33,383 nucleotides of DNA from Eubacterium sp. GTDB taxonomy: Bacteria > Bacillota > Clostridia > Lachnospirales > Lachnospiraceae. The stretch is taken from positions 1 to 33,383 of the forward strand of contig JAAWDZ010000044.1 in the NCBI GenBank assembly GCA_022794015.1. Reading direction: 5' to 3'. The position numbers and the translations under genes are program-made. The notes below the pieces were generated by a model, which was not told the DNA's origin, did no database searches, and saw only the letters and a program-made list of their open reading frames with translations. Shown piece after piece: positions 16,781 to 25,863 of this stretch. How positions within the stretch are numbered: the first letter of the stretch is position 1; the number at the start of each line of letters is the position of its first letter.

Positions 16781-19138
16781 TTGTATCAAAGGAAAATGGC
16801 TGTTTTATCAGCGGCCTTTGTGCTGGGGATTGCCCTGGTAGAATACGGACAGGAGGCATCCTGGCGTATGGTACTGTTTTACAGTGTTTTAGCGTTGTTT
16901 CTGGCAGGCGTTTGCCTGGCGCGGATAAAAATCCTGGCCATGGAAAAGTCCAGGCGGCGCATGGCCTGCTTTGCTGTGGCGATGGCTGCGTCCGCCGTGC
17001 TTGGAAGCTGTGACGCGATAGCCCGGCAATCGTTTTGCAGAGAGTATGAGGCCCGCTTAACAGACGGCACTGTATGTCTGCTGCAGGGAGAAATTGAACA
17101 GAGAGAAGAGGATGGGCAGTTTTGCCTGTATTATCTGAAAAATTGCAGGGTATGTCTTGCAGAAGGACAGTATCCCTGTGATAAAGTCTTAGTTTATCTG
17201 GAAGTCTTCGATTATTCAATCGGTGAAATTCTTTGTGTAAAAGGGAATATAAAAATGTTTTCAGAGCCGTCCAATGAGGGAGGCTACGATGAAAAGACAT
17301 ATTATCAGAGCCAGAAAATTGGTTTTAAAGTCTATGCAAAAAAGGTAGAGGCCGTATATGGCAGACGAAGCGCATTTCGTGAATGGCTCTGGTCTGTAAA
17401 ACAAAAAATGAAAAAGAGCTATCAGTATGTTATGCCGGATGCGGATGCGGGCGTGCTTGCCGCAATGGTTCTGGGCGATAAAAGCATAATGGACAGCAAG
17501 CGTAAGGCGCTGTATCAAAAGGCGGGTATCAGTCATTTTTACAGTATTTCGGGCCTGCATATTTCTTTGCTTGGCATGGCGCTTTATATGTGTATGAAAA
17601 AGCGGGGCGCGCCTTACTGGTTTTCTTGCGGGGCGGCATCCGCATGGATTTTGGGATATGGAGAGATGGTTGGGTTTCATGTTTCCGCAAGCCGTGCCAT
17701 CGGCATGTTTCTGATGATGATGTATGCAAAATTCAGAGGCAGAAGCTATGATATGCCCACAGCGTTGGCCTTTATGGCTGCCGTTCTTGCGGGGGATAAT
17801 CCGAAGCTTTTGCATCACGCGGGCTTTCTTCTCTCCTTTGGAGCAGTAGCCGGGGTGCTTATGGCTCAGAAGATACTTGCAGAACATACAGAAAATAAAA
17901 AATCTGCAATAAGCAAAACCCGCACCAGGCTGCGCGAGGCGCTTATCATAAGCATATGTATCCAGCTTATGACGCTTCCGGTTATGTCACAGTTTTTTTA
18001 TGAAATTTCTGTATATACGGTGTTCGTCAATCTTTTTGTTTTGCCGTGTATGGGATTGTTGCTTGGGCTTGGGCTTTTTGGCGGTGTGGCAGGATGTTTT
18101 TTTCCGTTTGCGGCTAAGTGGATCTTGTATCCGTGTTATCTGATTTTACTTTTGTTTGAAGCTGTCTGCAAAACAGCTTTATATTTGCCGCATGCTGTTT
18201 TGATTACCGGAAAGCTGTCAGCTGGTAGGATTTTTTTGTGGTATGGATGTATTGGGATGTTTTTGCTGGTCAGGAATTATTTATTCGTATGTCTGGCAAT
18301 ACCGCTTTCTGTTTTCTTGCTGCTTCGTCCTGTTTCACAGTTTGAGATAGACGTACTCGACGTCGGACAGGGAGACGGGATCTATATTTCCACGGGAGAC
18401 GGCACGTCGTTATTTATCGACGGCGGGAGCACAGATGTAAAAAAGGTCGGAACATATCGGATTCTGCCGTTTTTAAAATGCCGCGGTATAAGGAAAGTGG
18501 ATTACTGGTTTGTGAGTCACTGCGATGCAGATCATGTGAATGGACTTGTCGAGATCATGGAGGCAGATTATAAAATCGGACATCTGGTAGTTTCGGCGTT
18601 TATGGCCGGGGATGAGGCTTCACAGGATCTTATGGGCCTTGCAAAGCAGAAAAATATTCCGGTACTTGTAATGGAAACAGGGGACGCCGTAAAGGGAAAA
18701 AAAGGAACCTGGGAGTGTAAGTCTATTTCATTAAAGGGCGCAGGGAAGGAGGATGACCGCAACGCCAATTCTCTTGTGCTTTTATATGAAAGCAGGGAAT
18801 GCAGCGGTTTTTTCGGCGGGGACATTGGAACTGAGCAGGAGGAGGCGCTCGCTGTGGGAAAAAAGCTGCCGGAGGTAGATTTTTACAAGGCCTCCCACCA
18901 TGGATCGGATACGTCAAACGGCAGGGTGATTTTGACAGCTTTAAAGCCCAAAATTGCCGTAATCTCCTGCAGTCTTTACAATTCATACGGTCATCCGGGA
19001 AGAGCGGCGGCAGAAAGGATAAAGGAGATGGCGGACAGAGTTTATGAAACAAGGTTTGCAGGGCAGATAAAAATCACCGGCGTACATCTTGAAGAGCAGG
19101 TATCCGGTATGTTAAAATATTCATATGAAGACGATTGA
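16781..19138 (+). CDS. comEC: ComEC/Rec2 competence DNA channel
   Basis: A 785-residue polytopic protein that forms the inner-membrane channel for single-stranded DNA. Two N-terminal helices and a DUF4131-like soluble domain (about 55-200), the Competence domain with HFYSISGLHISLLGMALY and many helices (about 215-510), and a C-terminal metallo-beta-lactamase domain with DVLDVGQGDGIYIS, SHCDADHVNG (about 579-588) and SHHGSDTSN, the probable nuclease site. TTG at 16781 is used because AAGGAGGG (16763-16770) precedes it; the ATG at 16796 would be too far. The stop overlaps the start of holA by 14 bases, suggesting translational coupling. Confidence 0.95.
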   Translation: MYQRKMAVLSAAFVLGIALVEYGQEASWRMVLFYSVLALFLAGVCLARIKILAMEKSRRRMACFAVAMAASAVLGSCDAIARQSFCREYEARLTDGTVCLLQGEIEQREEDGQFCLYYLKNCRVCLAEGQYPCDKVLVYLEVFDYSIGEILCVKGNIKMFSEPSNEGGYDEKTYYQSQKIGFKVYAKKVEAVYGRRSAFREWLWSVKQKMKKSYQYVMPDADAGVLAAMVLGDKSIMDSKRKALYQKAGISHFYSISGLHISLLGMALYMCMKKRGAPYWFSCGAASAWILGYGEMVGFHVSASRAIGMFLMMMYAKFRGRSYDMPTALAFMAAVLAGDNPKLLHHAGFLLSFGAVAGVLMAQKILAEHTENKKSAISKTRTRLREALIISICIQLMTLPVMSQFFYEISVYTVFVNLFVLPCMGLLLGLGLFGGVAGCFFPFAAKWILYPCYLILLLFEAVCKTALYLPHAVLITGKLSAGRIFLWYGCIGMFLLVRNYLFVCLAIPLSVFLLLRPVSQFEIDVLDVGQGDGIYISTGDGTSLFIDGGSTDVKKVGTYRILPFLKCRGIRKVDYWFVSHCDADHVNGLVEIMEADYKIGHLVVSAFMAGDEASQDLMGLAKQKNIPVLVMETGDAVKGKKGTWECKSISLKGAGKEDDRNANSLVLLYESRECSGFFGGDIGTEQEEALAVGKKLPEVDFYKASHHGSDTSNGRVILTALKPKIAVISCSLYNSYGHPGRAAAERIKEMADRVYETRFAGQIKITGVHLEEQVSGMLKYSYEDD

Positions 19139-20120
19139 TGAAGATATTAAAAACGGAAGTTTCAAACATTGTTATCTGCTTTGCGGGGAAGAGGCTTACT
19201 TAAAAAAGCAGTATCGGGATAAGCTTGTACATGCCATGACTGTCAGGGGAGATACGATGAATTTTTCTTCTTATGAAGGAAAAGATATCAATTCCTCCGA
19301 GCTTATTGATATGGCAAAAACACTGCCTTTTTTTGCGGAACGCAGAGTGATTCTGGTACAGGACAGTGGGTTTTTTAAGAAATCCTGCGACCCTCTTTGT
19401 GATTATTTAAACGAAATCAATGAGAGCACCTGTCTTATTTTTGTGGAAACGGAAATTGATAAACGTACAAAGACCTATAAAGCCGTCAAAAAGAATGGGG
19501 CTGTTATTGAATTTGGAGTACAGAAAGAAGCGGTTTTAATACGCTGGATTTTAAGCAGAATTTCAAAAGAAGGGAAGAAAATAACAAAGGAAACGATGCA
19601 GCTGTTTCTGGAACGGACTGGTACGGATATGAGCCATATTGATCGGGAGCTGGAAAAGCTGTTGTGCTATACCCTGGAGCGGGAAGTGATTGAAGCTTTG
19701 GATGTGGAAACCATAGTTACCGGGCGACTGGAGAATAAAATTTTTGAAATGACAGATGCGATTTCCTCTCATAACAGGAAAAAAGCCCTTGAACTGTACT
19801 ATGATCTGCTGTCTTTAAAAGAACCGCCGATGCGTATTCTGTATCTGATTATCCGGCAGCTTCGGATTCTGGCTGAGGTAAAGGAGCTGGTGTCAAAAGG
19901 ATGCGCAGGTTCTGATTTGGCCGCAAAAGTGGGTGTGCCGGAATTTGCAGTACGCAAATATATAAAGCAGGCAAAAGGATTTTCGAACGAAATGCTTCTG
20001 AATGCATTAAAAGCCGGAGCCGGAGCGGAAGAGGCGGTCAAAACAGGACGGTTAAACGACAAAATTGCTGTAGAACTGTGTATCGTCTCCTGCAGCAGCA
20101 AGACAGATTTTAAAATGTAA
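19125..20120 (+). CDS. holA: DNA polymerase III delta subunit
   Basis: A 331-residue clamp-loader subunit that opens the sliding clamp. It begins KTIDEDIKNGSFKHCYLLCG with EEAYLKKQYRDKL (the degenerate AAA+ start of HolA), contains the LPFFAERRVILV strand and RTGTDMSHIDRELEKL, and ends in the alpha-helical collar (RILYLIIRQLRILAEVKEL). It overlaps comEC, the order seen in many Firmicutes. Length is normal. There is no obvious terminator right after it; the 342-base spacer that follows is listed separately. Confidence 0.93.
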   Translation: MKTIDEDIKNGSFKHCYLLCGEEAYLKKQYRDKLVHAMTVRGDTMNFSSYEGKDINSSELIDMAKTLPFFAERRVILVQDSGFFKKSCDPLCDYLNEINESTCLIFVETEIDKRTKTYKAVKKNGAVIEFGVQKEAVLIRWILSRISKEGKKITKETMQLFLERTGTDMSHIDRELEKLLCYTLEREVIEALDVETIVTGRLENKIFEMTDAISSHNRKKALELYYDLLSLKEPPMRILYLIIRQLRILAEVKELVSKGCAGSDLAAKVGVPEFAVRKYIKQAKGFSNEMLLNALKAGAGAEEAVKTGRLNDKIAVELCIVSCSSKTDFKM

Positions 20121-20131
20121 ATTTAGCAACA

Positions 20132-20255
20132 GTTCAGACGAGCTGTTATACTGCACGTTTCGCGATGCACATAAACTGCCTGTTCTACAGGCCGCTGCCG
20201 GGACTTTTATACATGTTGCATAAAAACACCGCTGCCGGAGAATGACCGTCTGAAC
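20132..20255 (+). other. Possible structured RNA element in the holA-mglB spacer
   Basis: GTTCAGACG (20132-20140) and CGTCTGAAC (20247-20255) could close a 124-base structure. Inside are the hairpin CCTGT/ACAGG near 20178-20190 and two direct copies of CCGCTGCCGG about 38 bases apart. It has no ORF. It could be a small RNA, a long leader, or repeats binding a regulator; I recognise no known family. The rest of the spacer (20256-20374) is A/T rich with a TTATGCA/TGCATAA hairpin. Confidence 0.3.
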
Positions 20256-20374
20256 CTTTACATAAATTATGCATTTTGCATAATAAAAAAAACGGGAAAT
20301 TAGGCATATTTTTCCGGAATTTGCTAAAGAAAGGGGTTTTTTTAAAAAAAGTTCGTCATATGGCATAATTTTTC

Positions 20375-20403
20375 TTGTCAAAAACATTGCTGTATGTTAT
20401 AAT
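20375..20403 (+). promoter_or_regulatory. Promoter of the mgl operon
   Basis: TTGTCA (20375-20380), exactly 17 bases, TATAAT (20398-20403). The start would be near 20410, giving a leader of about 50 bases; AAAAAGGAGG precedes the mglB ATG. I see no cre box that I would trust. Confidence 0.8.
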
Positions 20404-20462
20404 TCGATTTGTAAATACAGTTCGGTTATGAATCGGACTACATAAAAAGGAGGATATTAAAA

Positions 20463-21698
20463 ATGAAAAAGAAACTTGTAGCAGTACTTTTATGTGCTGC
20501 AATGTCAGCAACTATGTTCGCAGGCTGCGGTAACGGCAACGATGCTCCGGCAGACAATACCAATAATGAGGCCGATGCAGATGCCGACGCAGATGCAGAC
20601 GCCGACGCCGATGCCGACGCAGACGCCAATGCAGATGCTGACGCAGACGCAGATGCTGACGCAGACGCAGACGCTGCATCTGGTGATTTAAGTGATGCAA
20701 ATGTAGCGGTATTCTATTATACGTACTCTGATACGTATATTTCATCCGTTCGTACCGCATTGGATGCACAGTTGGATTCGCTTGGCGTTACTTATCAGGA
20801 CTATGACGCTAACGGCAACCAGACAACACAGAATGAGCAGATTGATACTGCTATCCAGACAGGCGCTAACCTGTTAATCGTTAACATTGTAACATCAGGT
20901 TCCGTAGATGCTTCACAGGCAATCGTGGACAAGGCTAATACAGCAGGCGTTCCTGTTATCTTCTTCAACCGTGCAGTAGAAGGCGACGAAGAAGAAGGAA
21001 AGGTACTTGGAAGCTATGACAAGTGTGCATTCGTTGGAACAGACGCTCCGGAAGCTGGACATATGCAGGGCCAGTTAATAGGTGAATATCTTGTTGAGAA
21101 TTATGACAAGGTTGATTTAAACGGCGACGGAAAAATCCAGTACGCTATGATGATGGGTCAGTTGGGTAATGTAGAAGCTATTTATCGTACACAGTATGGT
21201 GTAGAAGATGCTAACGCAGTTCTGACAGCAGCTAACAAACCGGAATTAGAGTACTTCGATTCTACCAATAGCGACTGCTATCAGGTGGATCAGGATGGTA
21301 CCTGGAGCGCTACTGCAGCAAACAACTATATGACAACAAACCTTTCTCAGTACAACGAAGATAACAACAACATGATCGAGCTTGTTATCTGCAACAACGA
21401 CGGTATGGCTGAAGGCGTTATCTCCGCATTGAACGATAAGGGCTACAATACTGGCGACGACAAGATGATCCCGGTATTTGGTGTAGATGCAACTGACGCT
21501 GCAAAACAGCTTATCGCTGATGGCAAGATGGTTGGTACCATCAAACAGGATGCCGAAGGTATGGCTAACTGTATCGCATTCTTAACAGAGAACGCTGCTT
21601 CCGGTAAAGAATTAATGGATGGAACAGATTCTTACAATATTTCTGAAAATGTTGCGAACAAGATTTATATTCCATATGCACCATATACGGGAGAATAA
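20463..21698 (+). CDS. mglB: Galactose/methyl-galactoside ABC transporter, substrate-binding lipoprotein
   Basis: A 411-residue surface lipoprotein that captures galactose or glucose for MglAC. Signal peptide with lipobox FAGC (Cys22), then an Ala-Asp repeat linker (residues 37-70), then a periplasmic-binding type 1 sugar domain (NVAVFYYTYSDTYISSVRTA from about 78). DLNGDGKIQ at about 218-226 matches the calcium-binding loop of galactose/glucose-binding protein, the best reason for choosing MglB over ribose or xylose homologues. Its codon use (GAC, AAC, CCG) suggests high expression. A terminator-like hairpin after it would lower mglA and mglC levels. Confidence 0.92.
   Translation: MKKKLVAVLLCAAMSATMFAGCGNGNDAPADNTNNEADADADADADADADADADANADADADADADADADAASGDLSDANVAVFYYTYSDTYISSVRTALDAQLDSLGVTYQDYDANGNQTTQNEQIDTAIQTGANLLIVNIVTSGSVDASQAIVDKANTAGVPVIFFNRAVEGDEEEGKVLGSYDKCAFVGTDAPEAGHMQGQLIGEYLVENYDKVDLNGDGKIQYAMMMGQLGNVEAIYRTQYGVEDANAVLTAANKPELEYFDSTNSDCYQVDQDGTWSATAANNYMTTNLSQYNEDNNNMIELVICNNDGMAEGVISALNDKGYNTGDDKMIPVFGVDATDAAKQLIADGKMVGTIKQDAEGMANCIAFLTENAASGKELMDGTDSYNISENVANKIYIPYAPYTGE
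20571..20672 (+). repeat. Hexanucleotide repeat encoding an (Ala-Asp)n linker
   Basis: Seventeen tandem GCN-GAY hexamers (nine Ala-Asp, one Ala-Asn, seven Ala-Asp) inside mglB, just after the lipid anchor. Codons alternate irregularly (GCC/GCA/GCT, GAT/GAC), so the array is not a freshly expanded pure repeat. Confidence 0.95.
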
Positions 21699-21753
21699 TC
21701 ATCGGGCATACATCGGATGAATTGAGTGAAAAATAAAAAGTTGGCCGTCCGAG

Positions 21754-21773
21754 GGTGGCGGCCACCTTTTTTT
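21754..21773 (+). terminator. Hairpin terminator/attenuator between mglB and mglA
   Basis: GGTGG (21754-21758) and CCACC (21762-21766) around CGG, extended by GGCCG/CGGCC pairing, followed by seven T. Placed after the binding-protein gene, it fits partial termination or mRNA stabilisation giving more MglB than MglA/MglC. Confidence 0.75.
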
Positions 21774-21816
21774 GAAAACGTGCAGGATGCAAAATAGAGA
21801 TTGGAGGGTAGGTTAT

Positions 21817-23316
21817 ATGGCACAAGATGTTTTGCTGCAGATGACGGATATATGTAAGGAATTTCCTGGCGTAAAAGCATTGGACCATGTTTCCCTGACT
21901 GTAAGAAGAGGAACCGTACATGCACTGATGGGTGAAAACGGTGCAGGTAAATCTACTCTGATGAAATGTCTGTTTGGTATGTACGCTAAGAACAGCGGAC
22001 AGATATTTTTGGAGGGGAAGGAAGTTAATTTCGGCAGTTCAAAAGAAGCATTAGAAAATGGTGTTGCAATGGTGCACCAGGAGTTAAACCAGGCATTGAA
22101 ACGAAATGTCATGGATAATCTCTGGTTAGGGCGTTATCCAAAAGTGGGCGGCGTCATGATCAATGAGAAAAAGATGTACGATGATACAATGGATGTATTT
22201 AAGGAACTTGAGATCGATGTAGATCCAAAGAGAGTTATGAGTACGATGCCAGTGTCCCAGAGGCAGATGGTAGAAATTGCAAAAGCAGTTTCATTCAAAT
22301 CGAAAATAATTGTATTTGACGAACCAACTTCCTCCCTGACAGAGGAAGAGGTAGAACATTTATTTAAGATTATAAATATGCTGCGTGATCGTGGATGCGG
22401 AATTATTTATATTTCACATAAGATGGCGGAGATTTTACGTATTTCCGATGACGTTACGATCATGCGAGACGGCCAGTACGTTGCGACGAAGCCGGCGAAG
22501 GATTTGACGATGGATGAGATTATCCGTCTGATGGTTGGACGTGAGCTGACCAATCAGTTCCCGCCGAAAACCAACAAGCCGGGGGAAGTTGCATTGGAAG
22601 TAGAAGGCCTTACAGCACAGTATTCCTTGTTAAAGGATGTTTCCTTTAAAGTACGCAAAGGTGAGATTGTTGGTCTTGCGGGACTGGACGGCAGCGGCCG
22701 TACGGAAACGTTAGAGAATATCTTCGGTATTGCTACCAGACATGCCGGCACGATTAAGCTGCACGGCAGGGAAGTAAAGAACCGCAATGCAAGGGAGTCT
22801 ATTAGGAATGGATTTGCCCTGCTGACCGAGGAACGGCGTGCAACCGGTATTTTTGGTATCCTGCATATCCGTGAGAATACGGTTATTTCCAGCTTGAAGA
22901 AGCATATGAAACATCATTTGTATTTGAGCGAGAAGAGTATGAAAGAGGATACGCAGTGGTCAATTGACGCTATGCATACGAAAACTCCGACCCAGGAGAC
23001 AAAAATTCGTTCACTCTCCGGTGGTAACCAGCAGAAGGTTATTCTGGGAAGGTGGCTTTTGACCGAGCCGGAGGTTCTGCTTCTTGATGAGCCGACCCGT
23101 GGTATTGACGTTGGTGCGAAATATGAGATTTACCAGTTGATCCTGGATTTGGCAAACAAGGGCAAGGTAGTTATTGTAGTATCTTCCGAGATGCCGGAGT
23201 TATTAGGTATCTGTGACCGTATTCTTGTTATGTCGGGCGGACGCCTTGCCGGTGAAGTAGACGCTAAGAACACAACGCAGGAAGAGATTATGACTTACGC
23301 TGCGAAATACGTATAA
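21817..23316 (+). CDS. mglA: Galactose/methyl-galactoside ABC transporter, ATPase
   Basis: A 499-residue double ATPase. First half: Walker [10 protein letters not shown] (about 45-53), Q loop MVHQELNQ, Walker [12 protein letters not shown], and H-loop YISHKM. Second half: a degenerate Walker [12 protein letters not shown], the signature LSGGNQQKV (about 401), Walker [17 protein letters not shown]. This tandem layout with a degenerate second P-loop is typical of MglA/RbsA. GGAGGGTAGG precedes the ATG; upstream in-frame TTG at 21772 has no site. It is 14 bases from mglC. Confidence 0.95.
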   Translation: MAQDVLLQMTDICKEFPGVKALDHVSLTVRRGTVHALMGENGAGKSTLMKCLFGMYAKNSGQIFLEGKEVNFGSSKEALENGVAMVHQELNQALKRNVMDNLWLGRYPKVGGVMINEKKMYDDTMDVFKELEIDVDPKRVMSTMPVSQRQMVEIAKAVSFKSKIIVFDEPTSSLTEEEVEHLFKIINMLRDRGCGIIYISHKMAEILRISDDVTIMRDGQYVATKPAKDLTMDEIIRLMVGRELTNQFPPKTNKPGEVALEVEGLTAQYSLLKDVSFKVRKGEIVGLAGLDGSGRTETLENIFGIATRHAGTIKLHGREVKNRNARESIRNGFALLTEERRATGIFGILHIRENTVISSLKKHMKHHLYLSEKSMKEDTQWSIDAMHTKTPTQETKIRSLSGGNQQKVILGRWLLTEPEVLLLDEPTRGIDVGAKYEIYQLILDLANKGKVVIVVSSEMPELLGICDRILVMSGGRLAGEVDAKNTTQEEIMTYAAKYV

Positions 23317-23330
23317 AAGGAGGCTGTAAA

Positions 23331-24401
23331 ATGAAGTTCGTTGATAATATAAAGAGTCGCCGTGCAGCTTATCAGGAGCTGGACGCAAAAGACAAAAAGA
23401 CATATTGGAAAGAAACGCTGCTTAACAACGCGTTATATATTCTGCTTGTTATTGCATGTATTTATACATATACGCAGAACAGCAAGTTTTTAACAATCGG
23501 TTCAATTATGAATATTATTTCCCTGTCCGCAGCGAATATCCCGATTGCGGTTGGTATCGCCGGATGTATTGTACTGACAGGTACAGACCTTTCTGCGGGG
23601 CGTGTTGTTGGTTTGACGGCATGTATTTCCGCATCCTTACTGCAGTCCGTAGATTATGCTACCAAGATGTTCCCGGATTGGCCGGTATTCCCGATTCCGG
23701 TAGTTATTTTACTTATCCTTCTGGTAGGCGCTATTGTAGGTTTAGTGAATGGTTTCTTCGTTGCAAAGTTCAGTCTGCATCCATTCATCGTAACATTGGC
23801 AACGCAGCTGATCGTATATGGTATACTGCTTATGTATATCATGATCAACGGCAACAACGGACAGCCGCTTTCCGGTTTGGATAACTCCTTTAAGAACTTC
23901 GTAACTGGAAGCTTTATAGGAATTAAAGGCGTACCGATTCCAAACTATGTATGGTATGCAATTATCATTGTAATCTTTATGTGGTTTGTATGGAATAAGA
24001 CAACGTTCGGTAAGAATATGTTCGCAGTTGGTTCCAATCCGGAAGCTGCAAACGTATCTGGTGTTAACGTTATGGCTACTACTATTTTAGTACATACATT
24101 AGCAGGCGCTATGTACGGACTGACCGGATTTATTGAGTCAGCACGTATCGGTTCCAATACGGCACAGACAGGTTTGAACTACGAGTGTGATGCTATCGCT
24201 GCCTGCGTTATCGGTGGTGTATCCTTCGTAGGTGGTACTGGTAAGATCAGCGGTGTTGTTATCGGTGTATTCCTGTTACGTATCATCTTCGTTGCACTGC
24301 AGTTCTTATCCATTAACCAGAGCTGGCAGTATGTTATCAAAGGTCTCATTATCCTTGTTGCATGTTCTATTGATATGAGGAAATATTTGGTTCGTAAATA
24401 A
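23331..24401 (+). CDS. mglC: Galactose/methyl-galactoside ABC transporter, permease
   Basis: A 356-residue integral membrane protein with a soluble N-terminal tail (1-33), then about ten hydrophobic helices. It contains the BPD_transp_2 features: ISLSAANIPIAVGIAG, VLTGTDLSAGRVVGLTA, VNGFFVAKFSLHPFIVTLAT, and the conserved SNPEAANVSGVNV cytoplasmic loop and CDAIAACVIGGVSFVGGTGK. AAAGGAGG precedes the ATG. Completes mglBAC. Confidence 0.95.
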   Translation: MKFVDNIKSRRAAYQELDAKDKKTYWKETLLNNALYILLVIACIYTYTQNSKFLTIGSIMNIISLSAANIPIAVGIAGCIVLTGTDLSAGRVVGLTACISASLLQSVDYATKMFPDWPVFPIPVVILLILLVGAIVGLVNGFFVAKFSLHPFIVTLATQLIVYGILLMYIMINGNNGQPLSGLDNSFKNFVTGSFIGIKGVPIPNYVWYAIIIVIFMWFVWNKTTFGKNMFAVGSNPEAANVSGVNVMATTILVHTLAGAMYGLTGFIESARIGSNTAQTGLNYECDAIAACVIGGVSFVGGTGKISGVVIGVFLLRIIFVALQFLSINQSWQYVIKGLIILVACSIDMRKYLVRK

Positions 24402-24419
24402 TAGCATAAATGTATATTT

Positions 24420-24465
24420 GGAATACCATGGGTTCCATCCGGAGGCCATGGTAATTCCATTTTAT
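24420..24465 (+). terminator. Hairpin at the end of the mgl operon
   Basis: TACCATGG (24424-24431) pairs with CCATGGTA (24446-24453), extended by GGAA/TTCC, then ATTTTAT. The T run is short, so termination may be partial. Confidence 0.55.
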
Positions 24466-24479
24466 AAAAGAGGTATTTT

Positions 24480-24725
24480 ATGAATGACAGAATGAGGACA
24501 CGAGGGCGAAGCGCTATTTATTCTATGGCAGGAATCTATTTTCTGTATACAGCGTATCAGCTTTTCAAAGACAGAGATATGAATACAGGATCCGAATATG
24601 TATTGTTGCTTGTGATTGCGGCTGCATTTCTTCTGCTTGGAATCGGGTTTATTGTATTTGGTCTGCGTACGATGAGCAAAATTCGCAAAGAAGACAGACA
24701 AGCTCTCGAAAAAAAGGATTTGTAA
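24480..24725 (+). CDS. Small membrane protein of unknown function
   Basis: An 81-residue protein with two hydrophobic segments (about 13-28, IYSMAGIYFLYTAYQLF, and about 41-62, VLLLVIAAAFLLLGIGFIVF) and a charged C-terminal tail (KIRKEDRQALEKKDL). AGAGG at 24469-24473 precedes the ATG. It follows the mgl operon and is closed by a terminator before metF. I recognise no function. Confidence 0.75.
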   Translation: MNDRMRTRGRSAIYSMAGIYFLYTAYQLFKDRDMNTGSEYVLLLVIAAAFLLLGIGFIVFGLRTMSKIRKEDRQALEKKDL

Positions 24726-24740
24726 TATGTTGGCATAAGG

Positions 24741-24765
24741 CGGACATGATTGTCCGTCTGTTTTT
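24741..24765 (+). terminator. Intrinsic terminator before metF
   Basis: CGGACA (24741-24746), TGAT loop, TGTCCG (24751-24756), then TCTG and five T. Confidence 0.65.
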
Positions 24766-24781
24766 ATAAGGAGTCGGGGAA

Positions 24782-25654
24782 GTGAAGATATCAGATATAC
24801 TTCAGAAGGAGAAAATCGGGCTGTCCTGTGAATTGTTTCCACCGAAAACAGGAAGTCAGTTAGGAAATGTAAAGGAAGTTGTAAAAGAGATGGCACAGTT
24901 AAAGCCGTCCTATATGAGCATTACCTATGGAGCATCCGGTGGCACCAGCGAATACACGGTAAATATTGCAGATGAAATCCAGAATACGAATCATATTCCT
25001 GCACTTGCACATCTGACATGTGTTTCTTCTACCAGGGAAAAGGTACATGACGTAATCAGACAGTTAAAGGAATCCAAAATAGATAATATCCTGGCGCTAC
25101 GCGGAGATATACCGAGTGAAACGGATTTTCCGCTTCCGGAACAGTATAGATATGCCAGTGAATTGATTTATGATATTAAGAGCATGGGGGATTTCTGCAT
25201 TGGCGGAGCCTGTTATCCGGAAGGTCATCCGGAATCAGGATCCATTCGGGAGGATTTGGTATATTTAAAAGAAAAAGTGGATGCGGGCTGCGATTTTCTG
25301 ACGACGCAAATGTTCTTTGACAACAATATTTACTATAATTTTATGTATAAGCTGCTGCAAAAGAATATAACCGTACCTGTTGTCGCGGGAATTATGCCGG
25401 TGACAAATGCAGTACAGATAAAAAGAATTATTGCACTTTCCGGCAATATGCTGCCGGCGCGGTTTCAGGCAATTGTAGAACGATTTGCAGACGAGCCGGC
25501 TGCGATGCGCCAGGCAGGGATTGCCTGCGCAACGGAGCAGATTATTGATTTGATTGCAAATGGTGTCAATCATGTGCATATTTATACGATGAATCGGCCG
25601 GATGTGGCAGGGGAGATTTTTGGGAATCTTTCCGAAATTTTTATACGCAAGTAA
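24782..25654 (+). CDS. metF: Methylenetetrahydrofolate reductase
   Basis: A 290-residue FAD enzyme reducing methylene-THF to methyl-THF for methionine synthesis (and, in acetogens, for the methyl branch of the acetyl-CoA pathway). It begins with the family features SCELFPPKTG, then SYMSITYGASGGTS, HLTCV, LALRGD, CYPEGHPES and DAGCDFLTTQMFFDN, all in order. GTG at 24782 follows AAGGAGTCGGGG. It stands alone, with terminators on both sides. No other acetogenesis gene is in the window. Confidence 0.95.
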   Translation: MKISDILQKEKIGLSCELFPPKTGSQLGNVKEVVKEMAQLKPSYMSITYGASGGTSEYTVNIADEIQNTNHIPALAHLTCVSSTREKVHDVIRQLKESKIDNILALRGDIPSETDFPLPEQYRYASELIYDIKSMGDFCIGGACYPEGHPESGSIREDLVYLKEKVDAGCDFLTTQMFFDNNIYYNFMYKLLQKNITVPVVAGIMPVTNAVQIKRIIALSGNMLPARFQAIVERFADEPAAMRQAGIACATEQIIDLIANGVNHVHIYTMNRPDVAGEIFGNLSEIFIRK

Positions 25655-25738
25655 AGGTACGGTATATGGACAGTATTACATCAGGCAGGAAAGTTTGCCT
25701 GAATATAATGCGTCCGGTATACGAAAGAGATAAAAAGC

Positions 25739-25763
25739 GGACAGAAGTGACCTGTCTGTTTTT
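25739..25763 (+). terminator. Terminator after metF
   Basis: GGACAG (25739-25744) with CTGTCT (25752-25757) and a T run to 25763. Confidence 0.7.
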
Positions 25764-25815
25764 GTATTTGAATGTGTCGGATAATGTAAAATTTATTGTA
25801 TAGTCCTGGAAATGG

Positions 25816-25862
25816 AAAAACCATCCGCAATTGATTTTAAAATAATTGCAGATGGTTTTTTG
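25816..25862. terminator. Bidirectional terminator at the core/accessory boundary
   Basis: AAAAACCATC (25816-25825) pairs with GATGGTTTTT (25851-25860), with GCAATT/AATTGC inside; T runs result on both strands. It lies directly before the accessory element and would block metF transcription from entering it. Confidence 0.75.
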
Positions 25863-25863
25863 A

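Noticed and set aside
20438..20769. Repetitive peptides in other frames over the Ala-Asp repeat (Ser-Ala, Met-Gln-Thr, His-Leu-Arg runs).
   Set aside because: Translations of the same hexamer repeat in wrong frames.
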